Shown here: positions 1-11,279 of the stretch, piece after piece
Position numbering within the stretch: position 1 is the first letter of the stretch
Layout: each line of letters begins with the position of its first letter
Source of the DNA: Thermomucor indicae-seudaticae
Lineage: Eukaryota > Mucoromycota > Mucoromycetes > Mucorales > Lichtheimiaceae
DNA length: 29,238 bases
Direction: 5' to 3'
Assembly (NCBI GenBank): GCA_000787465.1
Contig: JSYX01000445.1
Location: 1-29,238 of the forward strand
Notes under the pieces: model-generated
The model's input: only the letters and a program-made list of their open reading frames with translations
Told to the model about the DNA's origin: nothing
Database searches by the model: none
Translations under genes and position numbers: made by a program

Positions 1-23
1 CCTCTAGCTGGGAGGCACCATAG
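1..23 (+). repeat. Left copy of 23-bp terminal inverted repeat
   Basis: The first 23 bases (starting CCTCTAGCTG, ending CACCATAG) are the exact reverse complement of the last 23 bases of the window. Identity stops at base 24. The next ~80 bases show no similarity to the matching inner flank of the right end, so only this short terminus is shared. No target-site duplication can be assessed because the window ends at the repeat. Confidence 0.95.
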
Positions 24-1135
24 GCGATCGATACGGAGTTTGAAAGGACGCCTTTAGTGATTTGCCGCTTGCGGATTGTTATGAGACCTTGCAAATGCAT
101 TATGCGATAAGTGTACTGAAATCTACCTAGTTTAACAACGCTTATGCCGTTTTTTGTATCCGTAAATGGACTTGGGCACGATCTCCTACCATGCACTTTC
201 TGCTTCTTTCGGGACCTCTGACTTAAGCTTCAGCGTTTAAAAAGCCCAAGAGGATACATGAATTATGGTCTTTTCGTTCTACTCTTGTCTTTAATGAACA
301 CAGTGGACGGAGTATGGAACGCCCTTAAAGTTTCTTTGAAACTGGCTTCGCTAATTTTTTTTAATATGGCTGTCTCTTTAGATTCACAGCCTGTCTTTTA
401 CAGTTTCGTCAAACAAAATCGTTGTAACACAAGGATGATCCTGTTCGATGGACAAAGTCTGTGCCGGGGTGGGATGGGGTTTGCTGAAACTCAGCCTTAC
501 TGAATAACAGAAGGTCCCCTTTTCCACGTTGGTCATGAAGAATTGTTCACTTGCTTCAGCTTCTGAGATCCCCTGGGTGGTTAATCTCCAATCACATGCG
601 GTGCAATATGATATATTCTGCGAGCCAAACTATCGGTTCGCTTGACAAGGGTATGACAAAAAGTGGTGTATTCGCTGTTGAACTTGGCGCTGGCCATCAA
701 CTTTGTTTGTTCGCTTCTGTTTCGGAGACTGGGCCCTGATTCATATGTCAGACCCCGTTTATGTCAAACATTGATTGTTGATGGAGGAGGTTGAAGGAGG
801 ATTGAAGATTGCTCTCATATTGTTATCTGATCTGCTTCGATGCGGGTTCTGAATTAAAGCAGCGATTAAGAGTCGGGGACATCAGCGATCTCTCATCCTT
901 CTTAAACTCTTTACAGGGGGAGAAGGGAGCAAAGAGAACTGTCGATAGTACTTAGACCCAAGAGTGATGATCATCAATATAAAGGGTCCCACATCGGCTG
1001 TGGGTCAAGACCTGCAACTGATCACTTAATGCAAGAACTAAAGCTGACCATATCCAGCAGTGATGCAATGTTGCCACGTTCTGATTGGCTACTGCACATC
1101 TTTACATCTGCCAAGCAAAAGAAAAAAATTTGGCG
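24..1135. other. Non-coding stretch upstream of MET6
   Basis: Only short open frames (81 and 62 codons) occur here, without family motifs, splice structure or composition that would support a gene. No tRNA-like arms were seen. The right part is presumably the MET6 promoter; an inverted CCAAT box (ATTGG) lies at 1084-1088. Confidence 0.6.
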
Positions 1136-1143
1136 TATAAATA
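1136..1143 (+). promoter_or_regulatory. TATA box of MET6
   Basis: TATAAATA lies 63 bp upstream of the MET6 start codon, with an inverted CCAAT box (ATTGG, 1084-1088) about 50 bp further upstream. The arrangement fits a strongly expressed fungal housekeeping promoter. Assignment is by motif and spacing only. Confidence 0.6.
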
Positions 1144-1206
1144 GGGAAATATAATCCGACAACAAAGGGTTGGTTGCTTTCTTTCTGATTTCCCTTTTGT
1201 CAAAAA

Positions 1207-3657
1207 ATGGTCGTTGCTACTAACCTCGGTTTCCCCTACGTCGGTGCCAAGCGTGAACTCAAGAAACTCGTCGAATCGTACTGGTCTGGCAAGATCTCTG
1301 AGGCTGAACTCGAGGCCGGTGTTCAAGATATTCAAGCCAGCCACTGGAAGTTGCAGCAAGAACAAGGTATCCAGCACATTCCTTCTGGTGAATACACTCT
1401 CTATGACCGTGTCTTGGACACTGCCCATCAGTTTGGCGCCATTCCTGAGCGCTACCAGCACATCAAGAACCCTCTGGAGCAGTACTTTGCCATGGGTCGT
1501 GGTCTTCAGAAGCCTGCCACCGAGACTTCCGAGAAGGTCGACGTGCCTGCTATGGAAATGAAGAAGTGGTTCGACACCAACTACCACTTTATCGTGCCCG
1601 AGTTGGAGGCGAACCAAACCTTCACGCTCCAGAACCCTCGCGCTGTCCAGCAGTTCAATGCTGCCAAGGCTCTCGGTATCCACACGCGTCCTGTCCTTAT
1701 CGGTCCTGTTTCCTTCTTGTACCTGAGCAAGCCTGCCAAGGGATCCGAGCCCTTCGACACTCTCTCGCTTTTGCCCAAGCTTCTGCCTGTGTACACTGAG
1801 CTCCTCAAGCAGCTCGAAGAAGCTGGTGCTGACTGGGTCCAGATTGACGAGCCTGTCCTGATCTTTGACCTGAGTGCCGAGACCAAGCTGGCTTTTGAAA
1901 AGGCCTACAAGACGCTCAAGAGCCAAGTCGCCTCGATCAAAATTTTGGTGGCTGCTTACTTTGGCCGTGTGGAGAACAACATTTACGCTGTCAAGGACCA
2001 CGTGGACGCCATCCACCTTGACTTCGTCCGTGCTCCCGAGGAACTCGATGTAGTGCTGCCTCTAATCAAAGAAAACCAGGTGCTTTCGCTCGGTCTGGTG
2101 GACGGCCGTAACATCTGGATCAACAACCTGGCCAAGTCTATCGAACTGGCCGAGAAGGCCGTGGCTGTGCTGGGCAAGGACCGCGTCTTTGTCGGTCCCT
2201 CGTGCTCGCTAGCCCATGCTCCGTTCTCGACCTCGTTTGAAAAGAAGATCGCAGCCACCAACCCTGAACTCTTCAGCTGGCTCTCGTTCTCGGTCGAAAA
2301 GTGCAAGGAAATCGTCGTGATTGCCAAGGCCATCAATGAAGGTCGTGACTCGGTCAGGGAAGCTCTGGCTGCCAACGCTGCTGCTGTCGAGTCGCGTCGT
2401 ACGTCGCCTCAAACTGTTAACCCAGCTGTGCGCGAACGCGTGGCCAAGATCCCTGCCGAAGCTTGGAAGCGTGCCTCGCCTTTCGCTGTCCGTCGTGAGG
2501 CTCAGGTCAAGAAGCTCAAGTTGCCTCTGTTTCCTACCACCACCATTGGTTCATTCCCTCAGACCAAGGAGATCCGTGTCGCTCGTCAGAAGCACAACAA
2601 GGGTGAAATGTCGGATGCTGACTATGACGCATTCATCAAGGGTGAAATGAAGAAGGTCGTCGAGTTCCAGGAGAAGGTCGGTCTTGATGTCTTGGTCCAC
2701 GGGGAACCCGAACGTAACGACATGGTGGAACACTTTGGTCATCTGTTGAACGGTTACGACTTCACCGAGAACGGCTGGGTCGTCTCATACGGTTCTCGTT
2801 GCGTCAAGCCTCCAGTAATCTTCGGTGACGTTAGCCGCCGCTGCCCCATGACGATTGAAGAAATCAAGTACGCTCAGTCCTTGACCTCCAAGCCAATGAA
2901 GGGCATGTTGACTGGTCCTGTCACGATGATGAAGTGGTCCTTTGTGCGTGACGACATCCCGGCCAAGGATCTCTGTGCTCAAATCGGTCTTGCTCTCCGT
3001 GATGAAGTCGTTGATCTGGAAGCCGCTGGTATTCCTTGCATTCAAGTCGATGAGCCTGCTATCCGTGAAGGTCTGCCTATTCGCCGCGCTGATTGGGATG
3101 CTTACCTGGAATGGTCTGTGGCTTGCTTCCGCTTGGCTACCTCTGGCGTTCGTGATGACACTCAGATCCACACTCACATGTGCTACTCTGACTTTAACGA
3201 CATTTTCGATGCCATTGCGGCTTTGGATGGTAAGTTTAGTTATTATCTTCAGTATGGAAAAAAGTAATGATAGTCTAACTGATTTGTATAATAGCTGATG
3301 TCATTACCATTGAGAACTCCAAGTCTGACGAGAAGTTGCTCAAAATCTTCGAAACCAAGCAATACACGAACGAAATCGGTCCTGGTTTGTACGACATTCA
3401 CTCGCCTCGTGTGCCTTCTGTGGAGGAAATGAAGAAGCGATTCGCCGACATGCTGAAGTACATTCCTGAACACCTTCTCTGGGCCAACCCTGACTGTGGT
3501 TTGAAGAGCAGACAATGGTAAGGCATCATCTCGTCTGTGGTTACTATTGTTGTTTTACTCATATGATATGCATTTTAACAGGCCAGAGACCGAAGCAGCT
3601 TTGAAGAACCTTGTGGAAGTCGCCAAGTACTTCCGTGCGCAAAAGGCTCAGGCCTAA
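1207..3657 (+). CDS. MET6: Cobalamin-independent methionine synthase (5-methyltetrahydropteroyltriglutamate-homocysteine methyltransferase)
   Basis: Transfers the methyl group of 5-methyltetrahydrofolate polyglutamate to homocysteine in the cytosol, the last step of methionine synthesis. Exons are 1207-3229, 3295-3517 and 3582-3657, giving 773 aa, close to the usual ~767. The two introns (65 and 64 bp) restore [10 protein letters not shown] and SRQWPETEAAL exactly across the joins. The N-terminal half ([20 protein letters not shown] onward) and the catalytic C-terminal half ([19 protein letters not shown] onward) are both complete. Expected zinc ligands are visible: His657 and Cys659 in HTHMCYSDF, probably Glu681, and Cys742 in [11 protein letters not shown]. 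The start has an A-rich leader (CAAAAAATGG) and a TATA box 63 bp upstream. Codon use is strongly biased, which also creates long meaningless antisense frames and suggests high expression. I see nothing broken. Confidence 0.98.
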
Positions 3658-3874
3658 GCGCACCCCTCTTTGCAGCAAATCCTATAAACCCACCTTTTCA
3701 ACAGAAGTGTTGGGTCTAAAGGTAAGCTAAGAGTTCAACAGCTCCATGCTATATATATTTGGGTATGGATCAAAGATTTCTTGGCGAGAAGCACTTCGCG
3801 CTTCGAGATCTTTCAGCGACGATCATTTGCAAAATCACAAAACAGCAACAACTACGCAGTGGGAAACGACGGGA

Positions 3875-3900
3875 TTTCTCTTTCTCTTTCTCTTTCTCTC
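3875..3900 (+). repeat. (TTTCTC)n simple repeat
   Basis: About four tandem copies of TTTCTC, followed by a further pyrimidine run to about 3915, within the MET6 3' flank. Ordinary microsatellite. Confidence 0.85.
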
Positions 3901-5189
3901 CCTTTTTTCCTTCAGCGATTTATTTTGTAATTCATCGAGACTGATTTGGATTTGTTAATGTGAACTTCAACAGAGCTACCTTACCTTTGACTACTTTAAA
4001 CTTGTCTGACTTCTCTTTTCAAATGGCCGGTTGAATGGATGTTTGAGCGTGTGGTTTCTTTAGGATTGGTTTCAACTGAGATGTCTTCTCGCGACTGTAA
4101 ACCTGGCAAAGTGCTGGATCCCATCGATTCCGGAAGGACTTGGGACTTTAGCCTCACTTTTCAGTTTTTCTAAAACATGCCGATGTGGAAACAAGAATGA
4201 CGAAGCGACTACGTAGTTGTCTGGATGCTTTCCCAGTTGTCATTTTCCTTGCAAACGCATCTCTGTTTAAGAGACACTCATTCTGCTCACACTGTCTAAA
4301 TTGCTGACAAATCCTTCTTTGCTATTTAAGCTGTCTTCAGCATCCATGAAGACACAGTGCGGGTACCTAACAATGTTTATTGTTCTGAAAGAAACCACTG
4401 TATGAACTCGTGCTCTTTTCCGTGCGTTTTGTCTTCTGGAAGATGTCTGCTTCTCGCGAATTCATACTTCGTTGTAGACGTGACAATGATCTCGGATCTA
4501 ATTAGACAAAACGTAACTGGCTATCGCGCAGACTTTTCTTACAAGGGATGCTTTCACTGGATTTTCTGCCTTCTGTATTTGTAACAGAGTGTCATGGCAG
4601 GCTTCATTGCAATACATGGTGGTGGTCGCAGAGGACAAGAGAGGGCTTGTGAACCCGCCCAAGATATTGGCGGGCATTACGCTTGTAAAGTCTGCCGTTG
4701 AGCATGTTGTCATTATTAAAAGAGGGCAATTGTTCTCCTTTACTTGGCGATTCGGGTCCAACCGAGAATGGAACTTCTCCCGACACCCATGGAGAGCGCG
4801 CCGAACGCTCGGAATATCTTTCTACTGCATTCAACGGGCCTTAAGGAAACCATATAAGAGAGGAGAAGCTGCGGCGCTACTGCTTTCCTGGCAAAGAAGT
4901 GTCTCGCAATGTGTGATCAAGCTCAAAAACGATGAAGGAACGTGGAGCTGTATACCACACCGCAATGTAAGAGAGATCTATTGACTCTCACAGGCACGAT
5001 TCCCCACTCTTGGTTTTCTTTTTTCCAATGTCCTGGAGAGCGGGACGGAAAGTGTGGGGAAAGATGCAGAAATTTTCCGACAGGTTTCACTAATTGAAAT
5101 GATTGTGGACCACTGGTATACGAATAGAAAGAAGCAATAGCGAGCGGTTTACATATAATTAAGGACTTAAAGCAACTCAATTGAATAGC

Positions 5190-5243
5190 ACAAACCAAAC
5201 CAAACCAAACCAAACCAAGTCAAACCAAATCGAATCAAATCAA
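5190..5243 (+). repeat. (CCAAA)n pentanucleotide array, degenerating at its 3' end
   Basis: Five perfect CCAAA units from about 5194 are followed by variants (CAAGT, CAAAT, CGAAT, CAAAT), as in a decaying microsatellite. It lies about 320 bp upstream of the beta-glucosidase start. Confidence 0.85.
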
Positions 5244-5507
5244 TACTATGGTCTGCTCTAAAAATGAAGAAAAAACAAAGATGTTCAGTTGCATATGAAC
5301 ACATAGTGCATGTTTGGAGCTCCTGTAACACGGTCGAACAAGTAAACAAAAAGAGACTTCCATGAAAGTGGAGATAGCCATAAATGCAGCATAATTTACT
5401 CCATTTGGAGCAATTTCCCGAAGCCAGGCTCCCCTGAGAAAAAAAGAGTGAGCAGGCAGTAAACTTTGCTAAGTTGAGAGCGCGTAATTTGTAAGCTGAA
5501 AACCAGG

Positions 5508-5515
5508 TATATATA
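5508..5515 (+). promoter_or_regulatory. TATA box of the beta-glucosidase gene
   Basis: TATATATA lies 48 bp upstream of the chosen ATG at 5564. Its position suits a core promoter with a short 5' leader. Confidence 0.5.
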
Positions 5516-5563
5516 GCAGGAAAATCCCTGGTTCCATTCCCATTGTGCTTACAACAATAATCG

Positions 5564-8361
5564 ATGCTGCTACATCATAGTAAAATTGCCAGGGCATGTT
5601 TGTTGGCTGCAAGCGCACTACTGCTCGGTAGCGGCACTACTTCTGAAGCCAGCCCCACAACCGAAACCGGAATTCTGACCTGGGAAGAAGCCTATACAAA
5701 GGCAGAAAGACTTGTGGGCATGATGACCCTCGAACAGCGCGTGAATCTGACAACCGGCACGGGCAATGAAATTGGACCTTGTGAAGGCAACACGGCACCA
5801 ACCACGAACCCTGATTTCCCTGTGCTTTGTTTGAACGACGGTCCTCTTGGTTTGCGTCACTCACTCAACACAAGCGCCTTTGTGACAGCCATCAATGCTG
5901 CTGCCTCGTTCGATCGTGCGCTGATCCGTGAACGCAGTGTCTTTATGGGTCAAGAGTATCGCGGCAAGGGCGTGAATGTTCAATTGGGTCCTGGCATGAA
6001 TATGATGCGCGTCATGCGATCGGGTCGCAACTGGGAGTATGGCAGTGAAGACCCTTATCTTACTGGTGTTGTGGCAGTAGAAACGATCAAGGGAGTTCAG
6101 AGCCAAGGAGTGGTAAGTGAACAGATCAGAAAGTAGGGAGATTGTCTGTCCATCTCACTTGTTATATTTAGATGTCTGTCGCTAAACACTTTATTGGCTA
6201 TGAACAAGAGACCAATCGTTATACTGTAAGTAGAAGACATGGAAACCACATGATCTGATGCAGAAACTTAATGCAATGCATGTTTAAGTTTTCGTCCTAC
6301 ATTGACGACCGGACTCTGCACGAAATTTACTTGTGGCCTTTTGCACGCTCCATCGAAGCTGGAGTGGTCTCCGTCATGTGCTCATACAACCGTTTCAATG
6401 GCACCTATGCGTGCGAGAACAACCATACCATGAACAAGATCCTGAAGGAAGAACTCGGCTTCAAAGGCTTTGTGATGAGCGACTGGTATGCCACTCACTC
6501 TACAGCTAATAGTGCCAATCATGGCTTGGACATGACCATGCCTGGTAAGCCTTTCTTATACTTCTCTAAATGATCCGCCCCTCTTCTGATAATACACTGC
6601 ATTTCACTAGGTGACGCTTATGCGAGTCCGGACCCACCGACAGGTGGTCTGTGGTATGGAAAGAACTTGACAGATGCTGTTCGTCGTGGAGAGGTTGATG
6701 AGAGTCGGGTAAAGCATTAAATAAACAAACAAACGAACATGATAAAGGTAAAGCATACAAGAAAACTCAATTCCTTTTTGAAAAAGGTTACGGACATGGC
6801 AACTCGCATTGCAGCTGCCTGGTACAAGGTAAGATACCGTAGTATTTACGTTTTACGAACATTTCGAGCTCAATGCCCGTTCTTTAGCTTGGCCAAGACA
6901 AGAACTTTCCCAATTTACAGTTCAACTTTTTCAACGAATCCGTGGGTGCCGATGTCAACGTCCAAGGAAACCACAAGAAGAATATTCGGGAAATGGGTCA
7001 AGCGTCTGTGGTCATTCTGCGTAATGAAAAGGATATCTTGCCACTCAAGGAAGACGCCCTCAAGAAGATTGCTATCATTGGCAGTGATGCTGGTCCCAAT
7101 CCAAAGTAAATATCGCGAGAAAAACTTCGCATTTACAGCTTGACTAAACGCTTTTTCATCTTCCTTGAAAGTGGTCTTAATTCCTGTCCAGACAATGATT
7201 GCGACCTTGGCACGCTTACTATGGGCTGGGGCTCTGGTTCTGCATCACTCCCGTACTTGGTGACAGTAAGTTAGACAGCATTCACAGGAAAAGCAGGATC
7301 AGTTTTTGATTTTTCCTCTCTTCCTTGTTAGCCTTTGGATGGCATCAGAGCACGTGCACCTGACTCTATAGAGATCGTATCCAGTTTGGATGACTGGGAC
7401 CTGGACAAGGCGGCAGAAACTGCCAAGGATGCTGATATTGCTCTGATCTTCTCCAACTCTGACTCTGGTGAGATGTACATTACGGTAGACGGCAACGTTG
7501 GAGACCGCAATAATATTTCCTTGTGGCACAATGGTGATAGCTTGGTAAGGTAACTCTGCAAAGACCTGAATGGACACGGTAATTCTCACTTTGCGTGCAT
7601 AGATCAAGGCCGTTGCGGATGCCAACGAAAACACAATCGTCGTGATCCACTCAGTCGGTGCCATAGATATGCCTTGGTTTGATCACCCAAATATCAAGGC
7701 GATTGTTTGGCCAGGTCTACCAGGTCAAGAAACGGGCAATTCACTGGCCGATGTGCTTTTCGGTGATGTGTGTCCTTCTGGACGTCTGCCTTATACAATC
7801 CCAAAGAAGGCATCCGATTATCCGTTGGACGTCACTAAAAACGAGACAGTAAGTCGTCTTTTCCTCATTGTCATTCTAGATACCTAAATATATCTAACCT
7901 AAAATGCATGATAGATCGTTTATACCGAAGGCTTACTGATGGGTTACCGCTACTACGACGCCAAGAACGTTGAACCGCATTTCGAATTTGGCTTTGGATT
8001 ATCATACACCACCTTTGAATACAGCAACTTGAAGGTCAAGACCACGCCAAACAAGGGCGTCCTAGTCTCTGCCTCTGTTTCGGTTCGAAATACCGGCAAG
8101 ATGGATGGTGCTGAAATCGTTCAGGCGTACATTGGTTTCCCAGAAGGCACAGACGAACCGCCGAAAGTCCTGCGTGGATTCGAAAAGGTCCCATTGAAGA
8201 AGGGTCAAGCAAAGACAGTCGATTTTGAGTTCACCAAGATAGAACTGAGTATCTGGGATACCGTCAAACAAGAATGGGTTATTCCTTCTGGCGAATTCAC
8301 ACTATACATCGGCGCAAGCAGCCGCGATATTCGCGAAACCACCACTTTTACCCTTTCCTAA
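5564..8361 (+). CDS. Secreted beta-glucosidase, glycoside hydrolase family 3
   Basis: Hydrolyses terminal beta-glucosidic bonds, for example cellobiose to glucose, outside the cell. Ten exons: 5564-6112, 6172-6225, 6289-6544, 6611-6708, 6787-6828, 6888-7105, 7172-7265, 7332-7544, 7603-7848, 7915-8361; 738 aa. A signal peptide is visible (hydrophobic [13 protein letters not shown], probable cut after TSEA). Then come the GH3 barrel ([39 protein letters not shown]), the nucleophile Asp266 in VMSDWYATH, and the second GH3 domain with probable acid/base Glu484 in [19 protein letters not shown]. The C-terminal FnIII-like domain follows [12 protein letters not shown]. All nine introns (58-78 bp) are needed to keep this order. 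The acceptor at 6785-6786 follows a poly-A run and is the weakest join. The stop is 63 bp from that of the convergent RhoGAP gene. Confidence 0.95.
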
Positions 8362-8424
8362 CTAATTTTGCAACACTATTTCAAATACTGAACGTTCGAA
8401 TATTGGTAAAACAGTTTGTTGTCT

Positions 8425-11279
8425 TTATTCTTGCTCTACCCCTCCTCCTTCTTCTTTTTCAAAGAACCAGTCCACTTGTTGTATAATAGCTTCAATGACC
8501 TTATTTTGCAGGTCTGCATGCATTATACTCGTTAGATCTTCTTGTGGTGATCGCAGCAAGCCCACGGAAAATATTAAGGCCAAGTTGGATGCTTCCATTT
8601 TGTTCACCTCACTGTATGCTGTGACGCGATTCAAATGGCGCATCAAGAACTCCAATACTGTAAAGTTCTCCTTTGGCAGGGCGTGAATAATTGATTTAAT
8701 CTGATACATGCGCTCGTCATAATCGGATATCCCTATCGGTTCAAAATGGTGATTTGTCAGTCATGGAAGCCTTGGCAGGGTCCAGGAAGAAAAAAGGCAA
8801 TATACATACGGGCAGCATCAATGAACCAGTCGTAATATTCAAATGTGAGCAGAGGGTTCTTCAGTTCCCTGAAATAAAGCTTCAGAAGGCCTGTGACGAC
8901 ATTGATATCAGGCTCATCCGCAAGCGATTCAACTTGATCTGTGTAATACTATTGCATTAGTACACTTCGTACAGTTTATATTATCCACAGCACTTACTTT
9001 GATTAAATAGTGCCTTGTATCTATGAATACTTGATGCAGGGCCAGATAACCGGTAAATGCCCACAGACATTAAACCTATACATACTGATATAGCCGCTGT
9101 TACTGAAACTCTGACATGAGCATAACTACCTCGAGCTTCAACTTCATTTACACATAGTCGGACGATACGTGGAATGCGGCCATCGTTGTCCATACGCAAA
9201 ATCCCGCCGAACACGTTGTTTTCTAAAAGCAATTGACATAAGAATCTCTGTCTGCGACAAATAACGCGTCTTATCTCACCGGATGCAGGAGCAGTGGTTC
9301 CTGCTGTCGGTCGCGGTGTTGGTTTATCGTTGTTCTTTACTGGTTTACCAAACCAATGGCCGATCTTTTTCGGTTTTCCCTTTTGTTCTTCGGAATCCGC
9401 ATCTAATATGACAGGATATCTTATAAGCAACGTGAAAGGTCAGTGTTACAGTGTGAATACCTTTTGCTCCTGCCTTTTTTGTAATTTTCCGATTCACTTT
9501 CATCTGCTGCGAGTCTGACGTTAACATCCGCAGTAACCGTAATATGTCTGACAATCAGAGTTAGCCAAACATAGCAGTACCTTCCTGAGCCATATATTAA
9601 CCCACCACTATCCTATATGCAAAACGTCAGTTGAAACGTTTTCCCATGTTTGATCTATATTTCTTACTTCATCCACTCCCTCTTTGCGAGCAATAAGCTC
9701 CCGCATGATTGCGTCCAGCCAAGCAGACAGCTCATTCTCACTAGCGGTTTGAATATAAATCGTCAGCTTCTTCGGTGTAGTGACAAGGAAGGCATGCTTT
9801 CGTCTGGTATCATGCTTGCTAGCAGGGTCTATTTCACAGCCATCCAAGTCAAAGCTTCCCACAGGCGTGAGGGGTTTGGTATATTTCTTTGAGTAGGCCA
9901 TCAGCGCTTCTGACACCGCTGCAAAATCCATCCCCTTTCTTTGCTTTACCTTGTTCTTTGAATAGTTATCCTTGTATAACAGCAAAAAGCCTTTTGACAG
10001 CACGGCATAATAGATCTTCCAAGAACTCAATTTTCCCCCGTCTTCCTTTTCAGCTGCCACTTTCAGCTGAACAAAGCCTTGATGTCTTATCCATTGGGGT
10101 TCAAGTCGATCCAATTGCTAACAAAGCTCAATAACTTAACTTCATGTGCCTTGCTTCCTCAAAACGACAACATACCAATCTCTCAAAGTCCGAGGGACTC
10201 AGCTTCTGGAGACCCTGCTCCAGTTCAACATTCTCTTCGATCGTATCGGAGGGCGGAGACAGAGCCAGCTGATCCAACTGATTGACTAATCCATCTGCCG
10301 AATCGATCTCTTCAGGTATCTCCCACCGAGATTCGCCCGTAACCTCGTTGAAATAATAGATTGTACCGTCCTCATCTGCCCGCGCACGAGGGGTTATACA
10401 GATATCAGTCTATTGGATAAGTCTCCTCAAGACCTCCCTCCCTCACGACTGACCATATGCAAATTGCCAACCAGGCGGTAAATTGCCAGGAGCGCTTGTT
10501 GCTCCAAGATGATGATCGTCATCATTAGATATATCAATCAGTAAATTTTCGTCAACGTTTGTAGCAGCTGTATTATTAGATGTCAATGTGGTGTGCATGT
10601 GTTGTGTGTCTTGGTAGGCAGGTTCCGGTGGGATTGTATTATGATGATGGTCGCGCGGAGGTAAAGCAGGTGCAAAAGGTTGCTCTTGAACGGTTTCATT
10701 ATGATACGGGTTGTTGCTTCGCTCGGGCAATTCTGGTGGATTAAAAGGTGTTACAGAACTCGTGCGTGGCGGTGGTTCAAGAGGTTCATTATGGTTTGTA
10801 GGAAGGGTGTCGGTTACGGGTAGAAAAGTTTGTGTTGTATTGTTGTTTGAGGCGTCTCTGGATATACTCTGCGAGCGCAGCCGTTCTTTCGATCGATGAG
10901 CAAGAAGAACCCGTAATAAGATTGAATGACATTACAGGTACCTTGGATATCGTCTTCCGTTTCTAGTCGTATACGATTTGCTGGAAAGAATCCAATCTCA
11001 TTATTAAGCTCTCCTGTCGAAATGAAATAGACCTCCAACTTTGAGCTTCTTGTCAAACTGTTACGTACGAGGTTCTCCTATCAACGGACCCACCTTCCCA
11101 CCTTTTGATGATGGTATTCTCTTTAGCGAACTGTCAAGTAATTGGCCGTAAGGGGAAGATTGTGCTTACCAATCGTCATTATGTTTTTCGAGTAATTTTA
11201 TTCTGTCACCCTGCTTAAAAGACAACTCAAACTCCCCTTCGGCAGTATAGTCCCAGACAGCAATGAGATACTGGACCAT
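8425..11279 (-). CDS. SH3-WW-PH-RhoGAP protein (fungal counterpart of the ARHGAP12/27 type)
   Basis: A GTPase-activating protein that should switch off a Rho-family GTPase at membranes. In transcript order exons are 11279-11170, 11101-11094, 11013-10942, 10885-10454, 10375-10176, 10117-9668, 9612-9606, 9547-9461, 9402-9280, 9222-9130, 9075-8998, 8938-8810, 8732-8425; 698 aa. Domains: SH3 at about 3-60 (AVWDYTAEGEFELSFKQGD...DDWWEGELNNEIGFFPANRI), proline-rich linker with the class II SH3 ligand APALPPR (135-141), WW at about 199-228 (Trp203, Trp225), PH at about 285-415, RhoGAP at about 501-690 with arginine finger Arg536 in GIYRLSG. Two exons are only 8 and 7 nt. The 8-nt one is fixed by the SH3 consensus; the 7-nt one rests on frame and intron size. 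The 57-bp intron 9223-9279 is divisible by three, so it is less certain. The start ATG has a good context (GGCACCATGG). Confidence 0.9.

Larger units (their letters stand above)
3658..5507. other. Intergenic region between MET6 and the beta-glucosidase gene
   Basis: Open frames up to 131 codons occur on both strands around 4350-5200, but they lack recognisable motifs and overlap one another, so I call none. The stretch contains the (TTTCTC)n tract and the CCAAA array listed separately. A CCCCT element of the stress-response type lies near 5430 in the likely beta-glucosidase promoter. Confidence 0.55.

Noticed and set aside
1102..2016. 304-codon open frame on the minus strand
   Set aside because: It lies antisense to the MET6 coding exon and encodes no known motif. 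Strong codon bias in MET6 leaves the antisense frame open.
4332..4354. 8-bp stem with 7-base loop (TGTCTTCA / TGAAGACA)
   Set aside because: Hairpins of this size are common by chance, and there is no adjacent gene or terminator context.
4357..5349. Several overlapping open frames (60-131 codons) on both strands
   Set aside because: No family motif, no consistent strand and no splice structure; they fit random open frames in intergenic DNA.
9403..9612. Alternative reading of the PH-RhoGAP linker (starting DSGGLIYGSG)
   Set aside because: It keeps frame only with introns of about 33 and 41 bp, shorter than any other intron here. The 7-nt microexon model gives normal intron lengths.
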